Below are positions 1-9,555 of a DNA stretch of 64,000 nt, one piece after another. The stretch spans positions 124,001-188,000 of the forward strand of contig NZ_JAUYTT010000008.1 of NCBI RefSeq assembly GCF_030695035.1. The letters run 5' to 3'. Source of the DNA: Frigidibacter sp. Its GTDB lineage: Bacteria > Pseudomonadota > Alphaproteobacteria > Rhodobacterales > Rhodobacteraceae. The notes under the pieces were generated by a model, which ran no database searches, was not told the origin of the DNA, and worked only from the letters and a program-made list of their open reading frames with translations. The position numbers and the translations under genes were made by a program. Within the stretch, counting starts at the first letter, position 1; every line of letters begins with the position of its first letter.

Positions 1-1
1 G

Positions 2-778
2 TGGCTGATCCCGATGGTAGGCCGCGCCAATGCCGGTGACTGGGAGCGGGCCTGCGCCGTGCTGGCCGAAACGCTCGCCTCGATCGAAGCTGTGCGCTAT
101 GCCAACTGGAAGGTGCTGCTGTGCTCGCAGGACCGACCCGAGGGCTTTGTCGATGGTCCGCGCCACCAATTCGTGCAGGCGCCGCCGCAGGACATGTCAA
201 AGGGCATCTCAGACCAGAACATCAAGGCCCGGCTGCTGGCGGAACATGCGGCGCGGACCTGCAAGGGCTTCACCTATGTCTCGCATCTGGATGCCGATGA
301 CCTGATCCACCCGGATCTGCCGGGCTGGATTGCGGCCGACAACAATGGCTCGGGCTATCTTGTCGAGAAGGGCTATATGCTCGATGCCAGCAGTGGCCGG
401 CTTGCGCGCATGGGGACGGGGACGGGAGAGATGGCTTTCTGGACGCATTGCGGATCTTCGGGCTATTTCGCCGTCGATTTCGGGCGGCAGAAGTTTCCCG
501 CCTTCCATCTTCGGCTGATCGGCAAGGGCCACAAGAACTACATCGGCCGCAGCGCCCGGCTTGGCCGCCCGCTGAGCCTGATCCCGTTCCCGGCGATGAT
601 GTATCTGGTGAACCACGGCGAGAATATGCAGAGCCGCCGGGGCCATGACAAACTGCTCTATCTTGCGCAGAACGAGGTGACGGATCCGGCCGAGGCCGCG
701 GCGATCTACGCCGAGTTCGGCCTGCGCTTGCGCAAGGAGGCTGGCAAGGGCGGCGTCATCGAGGTGATCCGCGGGTGA
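2..778 (+). CDS. Glycosyltransferase-like protein, 5' end outside window
   Basis: The reading frame is open to the left edge, so the true start lies upstream; the first ATG at 14 is probably internal. The product looks like a nucleotide-sugar glycosyltransferase of the GT-A/family 2 type: SHLDADDLIHPDL resembles the DxD-type metal and sugar-nucleotide site, following a stretch (NWKVLLCSQD) typical of the first Rossmann strands. The stop lies 8 bases from the end of the convergent AraC-type gene. Acceptor and product cannot be told from sequence. Partial gene; family assignment moderate. Confidence 0.6.
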   Translation, partial: WLIPMVGRANAGDWERACAVLAETLASIEAVRYANWKVLLCSQDRPEGFVDGPRHQFVQAPPQDMSKGISDQNIKARLLAEHAARTCKGFTYVSHLDADDLIHPDLPGWIAADNNGSGYLVEKGYMLDASSGRLARMGTGTGEMAFWTHCGSSGYFAVDFGRQKFPAFHLRLIGKGHKNYIGRSARLGRPLSLIPFPAMMYLVNHGENMQSRRGHDKLLYLAQNEVTDPAEAAAIYAEFGLRLRKEAGKGGVIEVIRG

Positions 779-785
779 CCCCGCT

Positions 786-1658
786 TTACGCCGCCAGTTG
801 GCGATCCTTCAGCGGCGAGGCACCGAACAGCCGGGAATAGTCGCGGCTGAACTGGGTCGGGCTTTCATAGCCGACGGCGAAGGCAGTGCTGGCGACCGAG
901 AGCTCTCCCATCAGGATCAGCCGGCGCGCAGCGGCCAGCTTGAGTTGCTTCTGGAACTGCAGGGGCGAGGTGCCGGTGATGTTGCGGAAATGGTCATGGA
1001 AGGCCGAGACGCTCATCCCCGCGAGGCGTGCGAGGCTGGCGACCGGCTGGGTTTGGGTGAAATCCTGCCGGATCGCGGCAATGGCGCGGGCGATGCCGGC
1101 GGCGCGGCTGTCGGCATGGGCCAGATCGCGCAGCATCGCGCCGTGGGCCGAGCTCAGCAGCCAATAGTGGATCTCTTGCCGGATCAGCGGCGCGAGGATC
1201 GGGATCGCCTCGGGCTTGTCCGACAGGGAGAACAGCCGGGCCATCGCCTCGGCGATTTCCGCATCTGCCGGCGCGGTGGCAAAGGCCAGCGCCTCGCGCG
1301 GGGGGCGCGCCGGGATTTCCGCGGCAAGGTCGCGCAGCAGCGCCGGGTCCAGCTCCAGCGCCAGCGCCACATAGGGGGCGGCGGCGCTGGCAAGCGTGAT
1401 GCGCGACAGGGCCGGGAGGTCGAGGCTGACGATCAGCGAGTCCATCCGCCCGAAGGCCACGCTGCGGGGGCCGGTGACGATCTGCTTTTCGCCCTGGAGG
1501 ACCAGGCAGAAGACCGGAGCATAGACCATATGCACAAGCTCGGTCGGGGCACGGGTTCGCACCACCGACAGGCCGGGCACCAGCGTGGCAAAGGGCACGT
1601 CGCCGGCGCCAGAGGCGTCGGCAAGGGTCACGATACGGTCGATCAGCAGATCCGGCAT
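786..1658 (-). CDS. AraC family transcriptional regulator
   Basis: About 290 residues. The first ~180 residues resemble the AraC_N sensor domain (LVHMVYAPVFCLVLQGEKQI, then a cupin-like stretch). The C-terminal ~95 residues carry the double helix-turn-helix of the AraC/XylS family, with SLARLAGMSVSAFHDHFRNI as first HTH and the signature AFAVGYESPTQFSRDYSRLFG. I place the start at 1658 because AGGAGG lies 8 bases upstream; the ATG at 1664 is too close to it and the longer open frame to 1754 has no such site. It is divergent from the SDR gene at 1817, the usual arrangement for a regulator and its target. Confidence 0.88.
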   Translation of the reverse strand: MPDLLIDRIVTLADASGAGDVPFATLVPGLSVVRTRAPTELVHMVYAPVFCLVLQGEKQIVTGPRSVAFGRMDSLIVSLDLPALSRITLASAAAPYVALALELDPALLRDLAAEIPARPPREALAFATAPADAEIAEAMARLFSLSDKPEAIPILAPLIRQEIHYWLLSSAHGAMLRDLAHADSRAAGIARAIAAIRQDFTQTQPVASLARLAGMSVSAFHDHFRNITGTSPLQFQKQLKLAAARRLILMGELSVASTAFAVGYESPTQFSRDYSRLFGASPLKDRQLAA

Positions 1659-1816
1659 GGGCATCGCCTCCTGCCCGCCATCCTGCCACGGCGCGCGGGC
1701 GCCGCACAGCCCGCACCCGCAGCTTTGGAGGATCGGGCAGATCTGCCGGAGCATGTGGCACGCAGGCCCGGCCCGGCGCTGCTAGATGAGGGGCACCCCA
1801 GACAAGGAGAGTTCCG

Positions 1817-2584
1817 ATGACCGATCTTCACCCCCCCGTTGCCCTGATCACCGGCGGCAGCCGTGGCCTTGGCCGCAACACTGCGCTGCATCTTGCCCGC
1901 AAGGGCTGCGATGTCGTGCTGACTTTCCACAGCCGCAAGGAGGACGCGGCAAGCGCCGTGGCCGAGATCGAGGCGATGGGCCGCAAGGCGTTGGCGCTGC
2001 AGCTGGACACCGCCAAGACCGGCGGGTTTGCCGAGTTCGGCACCGGGCTGCGCGCGGCGCTGACCGATCTGCGCGGCGATGCGCAGCTGGACTTTCTGGT
2101 GAACAATGCCGGCACCGGCATCAACGTGCCCTTTGCGGACACCACCGAGGCGCAGTTCGATGACATGATGGCGGTTCACCTCAAGGGCGTGTTCTTCCTG
2201 ACGCAGGCGATGCTGCCGTTGATCCGCGATGGCGGGCGGATCGTGAACATCTCCTCGGGCCTTGCGCGGTTTTCGCTGCCCGGATACGCGGCCTATGCGG
2301 CGATGAAGGGCGGGGTCGAGGTGATGACCCGCTATCTGGCGCGCGAGCTTGGCCCACGCGGGATTTCCGTGAATGTGGTCGCGCCGGGCGCCATCGAGAC
2401 CGATTTTGGCGGCGGCGCAGTGCGGGATGTGGCCGAGCTTAACCAGTATATCGCCAGCCAGACGGCAATGGGCCGCGCCGGCCTGCCCGATGACATCGGC
2501 GGTGCGATTTCCAGCCTGCTGATGGGCGAGATGGGCTGGATGACCGGCCAGCGGATCGAGGTTTCGGGCGGGATGCTGCTGTAA
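1817..2584 (+). CDS. SDR family NAD(P)-dependent oxidoreductase
   Basis: Classical short-chain dehydrogenase of 255 residues. Cofactor motif GGSRGLG at residues 13-19, NNAG at 96-99, catalytic S147, Y160 and K164 (YAAMK), and a C-terminal half with PGAIETDF as in FabG-like enzymes. Arg after the glycine motif and the following basic residues favour NADP(H). The start has a GGAGAG ribosome binding site. Divergent from the AraC regulator, which probably controls it. Substrate unknown. A strong terminator follows. Confidence 0.92.
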   Translation: MTDLHPPVALITGGSRGLGRNTALHLARKGCDVVLTFHSRKEDAASAVAEIEAMGRKALALQLDTAKTGGFAEFGTGLRAALTDLRGDAQLDFLVNNAGTGINVPFADTTEAQFDDMMAVHLKGVFFLTQAMLPLIRDGGRIVNISSGLARFSLPGYAAYAAMKGGVEVMTRYLARELGPRGISVNVVAPGAIETDFGGGAVRDVAELNQYIASQTAMGRAGLPDDIGGAISSLLMGEMGWMTGQRIEVSGGMLL

Positions 2585-2596
2585 CCCTGACATGGA

Positions 2597-2626
2597 AAAG
2601 GGCCGCCCCGGTAAGGGCGGCCCTTT
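2597..2626. terminator. Bidirectional rho-independent terminator
   Basis: The inverted repeat AAGGGCCGCCC / GGGCGGCCCTT has T-runs on both strands and lies between the convergent SDR and pdhC genes, so it can end both transcripts. Confidence 0.85.
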
Positions 2627-2647
2627 TTGCGTTCGGGTGGCGCGGCC

Positions 2648-3979
2648 TTACGCCAGCATCGCCATCGGGTTTTCGAGGTTCTCGACAATCGCCTTCATCA
2701 GCTCGGCGCCAAGGGCGCCGTCGATGACGCGGTGATCGACCGAGAGCGTCATCGACATCATCGTCGCCACCTCGATCTGGCCATCCTTGCCAACGACCGG
2801 CTTTTTCAGCCCGGCACCGACGGCGAGGATCGCGCCATGGGGCGGGTTGATGACGGCATCGAAATTCTCGATCCCGAACATGCCGAGGTTGGAGATGGCG
2901 AAGCTGCCGCCCTGATATTCATGCGGGGCGAGCTTCTTGTTGCGGGCGCGCCCCGCGAGGTCCTTCATCTCGGCCGAGAGGGCCGAGAGCGATTTCTGGT
3001 GCGCGTCCTTGAGCACCGGGGTGAACAGCCCGCCCTCGATGGCCACGGCAACCGCCACGTCCGAGGGTTTCAGCTTCAGGATCCGGTCGCCGGCCCAGAC
3101 CGCGTTGGCATCGGGCACGGCTTGCAGCGCGAGCGCACAGGCCTTGATGATGAAGTCATTGACCGACAGCTTGATCCCGCGCGCGGCGATCTGGCCGTTC
3201 AGGGTTTCGCGGAAGGCCATCAGCGCATCGAGCCGGACCTCGCGCCGCAGGTAGAAATGCGGGATGGTCTGCTTGGCCTCGGTCAGGCGGGCGGCGATGG
3301 TCTTGCGCATCCCGTCGAGGGTGACTTCGGTGTGCTCGCGGTCCGCGTAGATCTTGCGGACGGTGTCGGCGCTCATGCCCTGCGGCATGCCGGCGGCGGC
3401 GGGTTTGGCCGGGGCCGGGGTGGCAGCCGGGGCAGGGGCCGCGGCGGCTTTGGGCGCTGCGGCGGCAGAGCCCTGCGCCTCGACATCGGCCTTCACGATC
3501 CGGCCGCGCGGGCCCGATCCGGTGAGCGTAGCAAGGTCCAGCCCCTTGTCCGCCGCGATGCGCCGCGCCAGCGGCGAGGCGAAGACGCGGGTGCCATCAC
3601 CGGATTTCGGCGCGGGGGCAGAGCCCCGCGCCGCGGCGGGCGTGGTCGCCTTGGCTTCCACCGTTTCCGCAGTATCGGCCTTGGCGTCAGTCTTGGGCGC
3701 TTCGGCCTTTGCCGCACCGGCCTCGGGCATCGCCTCGCCCTCGTCCAGCAGCACGGCAATCGCCGCGTTGACCTTCACGCCGCTGGTGCCTTCGGCCACC
3801 AGCAGCTTGCCGACGATCCCCTCGTCCACGGCCTCGAATTCCATCGTGGCCTTGTCGGTTTCGATCTCGGCAAGGATCTGGCCGGAGGTGACGGTGTCGC
3901 CCTCCTTGACCAGCCATTTCGCCAGTGTCCCTTCCTCCATCGTCGGGGACAGCGCGGGCATCAGGATTTCGGTCGCCAT
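2648..3979 (-). CDS. pdhC: Pyruvate dehydrogenase E2, dihydrolipoamide acetyltransferase
   Basis: 443 residues; acetyltransferase core of the pyruvate dehydrogenase complex, passing acetyl from lipoamide to CoA. One lipoyl domain (residues 1-77; lipoylated K43 in ETDKATMEF), an Ala/Pro-rich linker, a peripheral subunit-binding domain (about 131-168, [13 protein letters not shown]...[11 protein letters not shown]), a second Ala/Pro linker, then the catalytic domain with DHRVIDG (H416, D420). Third gene of pdhA-pdhB-pdhC, 10 bases after pdhB. A single lipoyl domain here plus one on PdhB is the known alphaproteobacterial layout. Confidence 0.97.
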   Translation of the reverse strand: MATEILMPALSPTMEEGTLAKWLVKEGDTVTSGQILAEIETDKATMEFEAVDEGIVGKLLVAEGTSGVKVNAAIAVLLDEGEAMPEAGAAKAEAPKTDAKADTAETVEAKATTPAAARGSAPAPKSGDGTRVFASPLARRIAADKGLDLATLTGSGPRGRIVKADVEAQGSAAAAPKAAAAPAPAATPAPAKPAAAGMPQGMSADTVRKIYADREHTEVTLDGMRKTIAARLTEAKQTIPHFYLRREVRLDALMAFRETLNGQIAARGIKLSVNDFIIKACALALQAVPDANAVWAGDRILKLKPSDVAVAVAIEGGLFTPVLKDAHQKSLSALSAEMKDLAGRARNKKLAPHEYQGGSFAISNLGMFGIENFDAVINPPHGAILAVGAGLKKPVVGKDGQIEVATMMSMTLSVDHRVIDGALGAELMKAIVENLENPMAMLA

Positions 3980-3989
3980 TGTCCCCTCC

Positions 3990-5369
3990 TCAGCGGTAGG
4001 TCACTTTTTTCACAGCGGCCACCACCTCGTCCGAGGTGAGGATCGCCAGTTTTTCCAGGTTCGCGGCATAGGGCATCGGCACGTCCTTGCCGGTGCAGTT
4101 GATCACCGGCGCGTCCAGATAGTCGAAGGCGCGTTCCATGATCGTGGCCGACAGGTGGTTGCCGATGGACCCGACGGGCCAGCCCTCTTCCACCGTCACG
4201 CAGCGGTTGGTCTTCATGACCGAGGTGAGGACGGTGTCATAGTCGAGCGGGCGCAGCGTGCGCAGGTCGATGACCTCGGCGCTGATTCCTTCCTTGGCCA
4301 GCTTGTCGGCGGCCTCGAGCGAATGCGCCACGCCGATGCCGAAGCTGACGATGGTCACATCCGTGCCCTCGCGCCAGATCTTGGCCTTCCCGAAGGGGAT
4401 GGTGAAATCCTCGAGCACCGGCACGTCGAAGCTGCGGCCATAGAGGATCTCGTTTTCCAGGAAGATCACCGGGTTCGGATCGCGGATCGCGGTCTTCATC
4501 AGGCCTTTGGCATCGGCGGCGGAATAGGGCATCACCACCTTGAGGCCCGGCACCATCGCATACCAGGCGGCATAGTCCTGGCTGTGCTGTGCGCCGACGC
4601 GGGCGGCGGCGCCGTTCGGGCCGCGGAACACCATCGGTGCGCCCATCTGGCCGCCCGACATATAGAGCGTTTTCGCTGCCGAGTTGATGATGTGGTCAAT
4701 CGCCTGCATGGCGAAGTTGAAGGTCATGAACTCGACGATGGGGCGCAGGCCGCCAAAGGCAGCGCCGACCGCGATGCCGGCAAAGCCATGTTCGGTGATC
4801 GGGGTGTCGATCACCCGCTTGGCGCCGAACTGGTCGAGCAGGCCCTGGCTGATCTTGTAGGCGCCCTGATACTCGCCGACCTCTTCGCCCATCAGGAACA
4901 CGGTCTCGTCGCGCTCCATCTCTTCGGCCATCGCCTCGCGCAGGGCTTCCCGCACGGTCATGGTCTTCATCTTGGTGCCTTCGGGCCAGTCGGGCGTGGT
5001 GTCGGCGGCGCGTGCGGGGTGGGGCGGGGTTTCGACGGCCGAGGTCACCTTGGCCTCGGGCTTCGGTGCATCGGCCTTTGGCGCGGCGGCTTCCGCGGCC
5101 TTGGGCGCTTCGGCCGAGGCATCCTCGCCCTCGGCCAGCAGCAGGGCAATGGCGGTGTTCACCTTCACGCCGCTTGTACCCTCGGCCACCAGCAGCTTGC
5201 CGATGGTGCCTTCATCGACGGCCTCGAATTCCATCGTGGCCTTGTCGGTTTCGATCTCGGCCAGGATCATGCCAGAGGTGACGGTGTCGCCCTCCTTGAC
5301 CAGCCATTTCGCCAGCGTGCCTTCTTCCATCGTGGGCGACAGCGCGGGCATCAGGATTTCGGTTGCCAT
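3990..5369 (-). CDS. pdhB: Pyruvate dehydrogenase E1 beta subunit with N-terminal lipoyl domain
   Basis: 459 residues. The first ~77 residues are a lipoyl domain nearly identical to that of the neighbouring PdhC (K43 in ETDKATMEF), then an Ala/Pro linker, then the E1-beta transketolase domain from [14 protein letters not shown] to the C-terminus ([34 protein letters not shown]). With PdhA it decarboxylates pyruvate. I start at 5369 because the lipoyl domain begins there and GGGAGAG precedes it; the longer open frame adds 18 unrelated residues. It lies 11 bases downstream of pdhA. Confidence 0.97.
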   Translation of the reverse strand: MATEILMPALSPTMEEGTLAKWLVKEGDTVTSGMILAEIETDKATMEFEAVDEGTIGKLLVAEGTSGVKVNTAIALLLAEGEDASAEAPKAAEAAAPKADAPKPEAKVTSAVETPPHPARAADTTPDWPEGTKMKTMTVREALREAMAEEMERDETVFLMGEEVGEYQGAYKISQGLLDQFGAKRVIDTPITEHGFAGIAVGAAFGGLRPIVEFMTFNFAMQAIDHIINSAAKTLYMSGGQMGAPMVFRGPNGAAARVGAQHSQDYAAWYAMVPGLKVVMPYSAADAKGLMKTAIRDPNPVIFLENEILYGRSFDVPVLEDFTIPFGKAKIWREGTDVTIVSFGIGVAHSLEAADKLAKEGISAEVIDLRTLRPLDYDTVLTSVMKTNRCVTVEEGWPVGSIGNHLSATIMERAFDYLDAPVINCTGKDVPMPYAANLEKLAILTSDEVVAAVKKVTYR

Positions 5370-5380
5370 GTGTCTCTCCC

Positions 5381-6391
5381 TCAGGCGGTCTGCGGCGCCG
5401 CGTCGGCGTAGATGTCGGTCCACAGCTCGGCCGGGTCCGGCTCGGGGCTGTCCTTGGCGAATTCGGCGGCCTCGTTGACGATCGCCTTGATCTCCTTGTC
5501 GATCGCCTTCAGGTCCTCATCGGTGGCGTGGCCGCCCTGCATCAGCAGATCGCGCACATGTTCGATGGCGTCACGCTCTTCGCGCATCTTCTGGACTTCC
5601 TCGCGCGAGCGATACTTGGCCGGGTCCGACATCGAGTGTCCGCGGTAGCGGTAGGTCATCACCTCGAGGATATAGGGGCCCTTGCCGGCGCGGCAGTAGG
5701 CCACGGCGCGCTCGCCGGCTTCCTTGACTGCCAGCACGTCCATGCCGTCCACCGCCTCGCCCTCGATCCCGTAGGCAGCACCGCGCTGCCATAGCGAGGG
5801 CGACTTGGTCGAGCGTTTGACGCTGGTGCCCATCGCATACTGGTTGTTCTCGATCACGAAGACCACCGGCAGGTCCCACAGCTCGGCCATGTTGTAGGTC
5901 TCGTAGACTTGGCCCTGGTTGGCTGCGCCGTCCCCGAAATAGGTGAAGGTGACGCGGCCATTGCCCTTGTACTTGTCGGCAAAGGCGAGGCCGGCCCCCA
6001 GTGGCACCTGGGCGCCGACGATGCCGTGGCCGCCGTAGAAGTGCTTTTCCTTGGAGAACATGTGCATCGAGCCGCCCTTGCCGCGGGAGTAGCCCCCCTC
6101 GCGGCCGGTCAGCTCTGCCATCACGCCCTTCGGGTCCATGCCGCAGGCCAGCATATGGCCGTGGTCGCGGTAGGAGGTGATGCGCTTGTCGCCTTCCTCG
6201 GCCGCAGCCTCGAGGCCGACAACCACCGCTTCTTGGCCGATATAGAGGTGGCAGAAGCCGCCGATCAGACCCATGCCATAGAGCTGGCCGGCCTTTTCCT
6301 CGAATCGGCGGATCAGCAGCATCTCGCGGTAATACTTGAGCAGGTCGTCTTTCGAGACGTTCGGCAAATCAGGGACTTTGCGCGCGGCCAT
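5381..6391 (-). CDS. pdhA: Pyruvate dehydrogenase E1 alpha subunit
   Basis: 336 residues. Thiamine diphosphate binding motif GDG (153-155) to NN (182-183), and family stretches [29 protein letters not shown] and [15 protein letters not shown]. Pairs with PdhB to form the E1 decarboxylase. First gene of the pdhABC operon, with a 14-base near-palindrome about 40 bases upstream. Confidence 0.97.
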   Translation of the reverse strand: MAARKVPDLPNVSKDDLLKYYREMLLIRRFEEKAGQLYGMGLIGGFCHLYIGQEAVVVGLEAAAEEGDKRITSYRDHGHMLACGMDPKGVMAELTGREGGYSRGKGGSMHMFSKEKHFYGGHGIVGAQVPLGAGLAFADKYKGNGRVTFTYFGDGAANQGQVYETYNMAELWDLPVVFVIENNQYAMGTSVKRSTKSPSLWQRGAAYGIEGEAVDGMDVLAVKEAGERAVAYCRAGKGPYILEVMTYRYRGHSMSDPAKYRSREEVQKMREERDAIEHVRDLLMQGGHATDEDLKAIDKEIKAIVNEAAEFAKDSPEPDPAELWTDIYADAAPQTA

Positions 6392-6429
6392 TGCGGGGAA
6401 CCTCCGTGTCGGCTGGGTGGCGGCAGATA

Positions 6430-6443
6430 GTTCAACGTTAAAC
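6430..6443. promoter_or_regulatory. Near-perfect palindrome upstream of pdhA
   Basis: GTTCAACGTTAAAC reads as GTTnAACGTTnAAC on both strands, about 40 bases before the pdhA start. The position would suit an operator for the pdh operon; no factor can be named from sequence. Confidence 0.3.
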
Positions 6444-6517
6444 CATCCATATCCGATCCCAGAGCCAAGAGCCAGTCCCGTTTGCCGCAGGGGAAGCCGT
6501 CTGCGCCAATCCGCGCC

Positions 6518-6823
6518 TTAGCGGATGACGATCTCGTCGCCGCGCACCAGCCCCAAGGTCGCCCGGGCGCGTTCATCCAGCAGATCGAGGTCAAGGTAAT
6601 CGTCGGACAGGCGCAGCGTCAGATTCTCCATCCGCGCCACTTCCAGCCGCAGCCGGTCACGCTCATCGGTCAGCTGTTCGGCCTCGGCGCTGAGCTGCAC
6701 CCGGCGGAACACGCCGTAGTCACCCTGCACGGCGGCGAAGGTGAAGTAGCCCCCCAGCACGAGCGCGAGGGCGAAGAAGAAGAGGGCGCCAAGCGCCGGC
6801 CGATTTTTGGATCCGCTCATCAT
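6518..6823 (-). CDS. FtsB/DivIC-like septum formation initiator
   Basis: About 101 residues: short cytoplasmic N-terminus, one membrane helix (about residues 11-31, ALGALFFFALALVLGGYFTF), then a heptad-like coiled coil (EAEQLTDERDRLRLEVARMENL) and a short C-terminal part. This is the build of FtsB, which with FtsL and FtsQ recruits divisome partners in the periplasm. Two adjacent ATGs (6823, 6820) follow GAGGTAA. Its position just upstream of pdhA, downstream of aldolase, is usual in alphaproteobacteria. Confidence 0.85.
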   Translation of the reverse strand: MMSGSKNRPALGALFFFALALVLGGYFTFAAVQGDYGVFRRVQLSAEAEQLTDERDRLRLEVARMENLTLRLSDDYLDLDLLDERARATLGLVRGDEIVIR

Positions 6824-6885
6824 TTACCTCTTTGGCCCATCTGTTGCGGGCCTTTGCCGTTCGAATCATGCCACAGGCGATTCGC

Positions 6886-6920
6886 AAAGAAAACCCCGCG
6901 CAAACATGGCTTGCGCGGGG
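6886..6920 (-). terminator. Rho-independent terminator of the aldolase gene
   Basis: The 10-bp perfect stem CCCCGCGCAA / TTGCGCGGGG with a 7-base loop is followed, reading leftwards, by a T-rich run (TTTTCTTT). It separates the aldolase gene from the ftsB-like gene. Confidence 0.85.
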
Positions 6921-6949
6921 GAAGCGTTACCGGGGCAGGGCGCCTCGGA

Positions 6950-7879
6950 TCAGGCGCGGCCCTTGTAGATGTCGACCAGCTTGGCCAGCATCGCCAGCGC
7001 ATCTTCGCGGCTCCGCTGGAAGCTGTTGCGGCCGATGATCGAGCCGTTGCCGCCGCCGTCGCGGATCGCGCGGGCGTCGTCATAGACCGAGTCCTCGCCC
7101 TTCTTGGCGCCGCCCGAGAACACCACGATGCGGCGGCCGTTGAAGCTGGCCTCCATGCAGTGCCGAACGCGGGCGGCTTGCGTGGCGATGTCGATGCCCT
7201 GCGCTTCATAGACCTTCTTGGCCTCGCCCAGCATCAGATGGTCGGTCGAGAGCTTGATCTTGATGATATGCGCGCCGATCAGCGCCGCGATCTGCGCGGC
7301 ATAGGCGGCCACGTCGATGGCGGTTTCGCCATCCTTGCTGATCGCCTCGCCGCGCGGATAGGACCAGATCACCGTGGCGATGCCCTTGGCGGCGGCCTCT
7401 TTGCGCATCTGCACGATTTCTTCGTACATCTCGATCTGCGAGTCCGAGCCCGGATAGATGGTGAAGCCGATGGCAGCGCAGCCAAGGCGCAGCGCGTCAT
7501 CGACGCTGGCGGTGACGGCCTGGTTCTTGCCGCAGGTGTCGGACATCAGGCTGTTGGCGCTGTTGCATTTCAGGATCGTCGGGATCTGGCCGGCGAAGGT
7601 GTCGGACCCGGCTTCCAGCATCCCCAGCGGGGCGGCGTAGGCGTTGAGGCCCGCGTCGATCGCCAGCTGGTAGTGGTAATGGGGGTCATAGCCGGCCGGG
7701 TTCGGCGCAAAGGTGCGGGCCGGGCCGTGTTCAAAGCCTTGGTCGACCGGCAGGATGATCATCTTGCCGGTGCCGCCGAGCTTGCCTTCCATCAGCATCC
7801 GGCAGAGGTTGCCCTTCACGCCGGCATTGTCGCCCTCGTAATTCGACAGGATCTTCTGAACGGTTCTCGTCGCGCGCAT
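6950..7879 (-). CDS. Class I fructose-bisphosphate aldolase (DhnA/FbaB type)
   Basis: 309 residues, of the archaeal-type class I aldolase family (DeoC/LacD-like TIM barrel), which splits fructose 1,6-bisphosphate through a Schiff base. Family stretches: ILPVDQGFEHGP near residue 43-54, TIYPGS, IWSYPRG, and HIIKIKLSTD with the candidate Schiff-base lysine, then VVFSGGAKKG and a phosphate-binding region GGNGSIIGRNSFQR near the end. ATG is preceded by GGAGACGACA. Single-gene unit with its own terminator. Confidence 0.9.
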   Translation of the reverse strand: MRATRTVQKILSNYEGDNAGVKGNLCRMLMEGKLGGTGKMIILPVDQGFEHGPARTFAPNPAGYDPHYHYQLAIDAGLNAYAAPLGMLEAGSDTFAGQIPTILKCNSANSLMSDTCGKNQAVTASVDDALRLGCAAIGFTIYPGSDSQIEMYEEIVQMRKEAAAKGIATVIWSYPRGEAISKDGETAIDVAAYAAQIAALIGAHIIKIKLSTDHLMLGEAKKVYEAQGIDIATQAARVRHCMEASFNGRRIVVFSGGAKKGEDSVYDDARAIRDGGGNGSIIGRNSFQRSREDALAMLAKLVDIYKGRA

Positions 7880-8071
7880 TGTCGTCTCCTCGACTGGAAT
7901 GGACTTGACGCAGGTCTATGTGCGCCTGCGGCATCGCGCAATCGTGGTGGCGCTAACGACGCGCCGGGCGTGGTATTTTCCGCGCGGGCGGCCCAGAAGG
8001 GGCACAACGCGGGCAAGTTTCCGCCGATTTTGCCGATGCTGCGCTGCGGCGACGCATGACTGTGATAAACG

Positions 8072-9187
8072 CTATTCCTCATCCCCCGCCACCAGGAACA
8101 GCTCGCCTGCCGCTTCCATCTCGCGGATCGCGGTCACCACTGTGGCCATCGCCGCTTCGGCATCCTTGTCCTTGACCTTGCCAAGGTTCGCCATCTCGTC
8201 GCGCAGGCTGGTCGCCATCCGCTGCGACATGTTTGCCAGGATGAACTCTGCCGCGGCAAGATCCGCGCCGCGCGCACCGGCCAGTGCCGTCACCAGCACC
8301 GCCTGATCGACATTGCGGATCACCTTCGGGATATCGCGCGCGTCGATCCGCACCGGGATATTGGTGAAGGTAAAGATCGCGCGGCGCACCTGTTCGGCAA
8401 AGCCGGCATCCTCCTCCTCCAGCCCCTTCAGCACATCATCGCGGGTCGAGGCGGCCGAGTAGTTCAGGATCGCCCCCACCCGCTCCACCGGCCCGGTATC
8501 GAAGGCGCGTGCCGGCTGCGCATCCAGCTGCGAGGCCAGCGACAGGCCGATGCGGCGCACCGTATCGGGATCGACATTCCCGGTCAGCGACACGGCATAG
8601 GTGATGCGGCGGGCCTTGTCACCAGGCAGGCGACCCAGCAGATCGGCGGCTTTCGATACGGCAAGTTTCGACAGCAGCACCGCGCCGATCTCGGTACTCT
8701 CCTCCTCCAGCACCGGCAGCAGCCGGTCCGGCTCCAGCCCCGCGATCCGCTCCCACGGGTCGGACATGCCGGTCGCGCCCGCCATGCGCCGCAGCCGGCT
8801 GGAGGTGGCGGGCGACAGATGCCCGTCCAGCAGGCTCAACGCACCGTCCAGGCCTCCGGGAAAGGACAGCCCGATGCTTTCGATACCTTCGGAAAACTCC
8901 TGGATCACAGCGTCAAGCGTGGCGCGGTTCACGCTGCGCATCCGGCCGATTTCCTGGGTGATCGCGGCCTGCAGATGGTCGGGCAGCCGGGTCAGCGGCA
9001 GCTCGGCGCCCTCGGCCAACAGCAGTCGCACGATGATGGCCACCTTTTGCGGCCCGGTCAGATCGGCGACAATGCCCCCGCCAGAGCCAGCGCCAAGGCT
9101 GGGCAGGTCAAACCCCTTGCCCGCAAACCCGCCACCGCCAAATCCTGCCCCGTTTCCCAAGGATGCGAGGGGGGTGAAGCCCGCCAT
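8072..9187 (-). CDS. fliG: FliG-like flagellar motor switch protein
   Basis: 371 residues. After a Gly-rich N-terminus the sequence LTGPQKVAIIVRLLLAEGAELPL begins the FliG N/middle domains, with the charged C-terminal motor domain containing FTNIPVRIDARDIPKVIRNVDQAVLVTALAGA, equivalent to the FliG torque helix region. FliG sits at the rotor-stator interface and switches direction. No other flagellar gene is in the window, so this copy is isolated; a near-consensus CtrA box lies about 51 bases upstream, fitting cell-cycle control of flagellar genes. Confidence 0.85.
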   Translation of the reverse strand: MAGFTPLASLGNGAGFGGGGFAGKGFDLPSLGAGSGGGIVADLTGPQKVAIIVRLLLAEGAELPLTRLPDHLQAAITQEIGRMRSVNRATLDAVIQEFSEGIESIGLSFPGGLDGALSLLDGHLSPATSSRLRRMAGATGMSDPWERIAGLEPDRLLPVLEEESTEIGAVLLSKLAVSKAADLLGRLPGDKARRITYAVSLTGNVDPDTVRRIGLSLASQLDAQPARAFDTGPVERVGAILNYSAASTRDDVLKGLEEEDAGFAEQVRRAIFTFTNIPVRIDARDIPKVIRNVDQAVLVTALAGARGADLAAAEFILANMSQRMATSLRDEMANLGKVKDKDAEAAMATVVTAIREMEAAGELFLVAGDEE

Positions 9188-9237
9188 CCAGATCCTCCTG
9201 CAACCCGCTTATCGGGGGCAGTCTGGACGCCACGCCC

Positions 9238-9252
9238 TTAAGGCCGCGTTAC
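9238..9252. promoter_or_regulatory. Near-consensus CtrA box upstream of fliG
   Basis: TTAA-N7-TTAC, one base off the TTAA-N7-TTAA consensus of the alphaproteobacterial regulator CtrA, about 51 bases before the fliG start. Position and target fit, but a single mismatch in eight fixed bases can occur by chance. Confidence 0.4.
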
Positions 9253-9272
9253 CTCATTCAACTGGTCGTGAA

Positions 9273-9437
9273 TCAGCTGGTGGTGGCGATGCAGGCCTTC
9301 GTTGCCTCGTCCCAGGCGGTGCCGGTGGCGCAGCTCATGCGGGCCTCGTCATGGCCGCAACCAGCGGCAGAGGCCGCCATCGGCAGCAAGGACAGGCACA
9401 GCGCGGCAAGGGTGGTGGTCAAAGCACGGGTGGTCAT
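9273..9437 (-). CDS. Small exported cysteine-containing protein
   Basis: 54 residues. A signal peptide (MTTRALTTTLAALCLSLLPM..ASA) is followed by a mature part of about 30 residues with three cysteines (GCGHDEARMSCATGTAWDEATKACI), reminiscent of small chitin-binding-like peptides. The start is placed at 9437 by GAGGAGG 7 bases upstream. It lies just downstream of purB on the same strand. Function unknown. Confidence 0.65.
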   Translation of the reverse strand: MTTRALTTTLAALCLSLLPMAASAAGCGHDEARMSCATGTAWDEATKACIATTS

Positions 9438-9555
9438 CTGGGAACCTCCTCTGTTCGGTCCATCTTCGAGGGGACCATGCGCTGCCGATTCTCGCAAAAT
9501 CACAGCGCCGTGACAGAGGGTGCGGGGCCGCCCCGTGCGGGCAGCCCCGGGGGCG

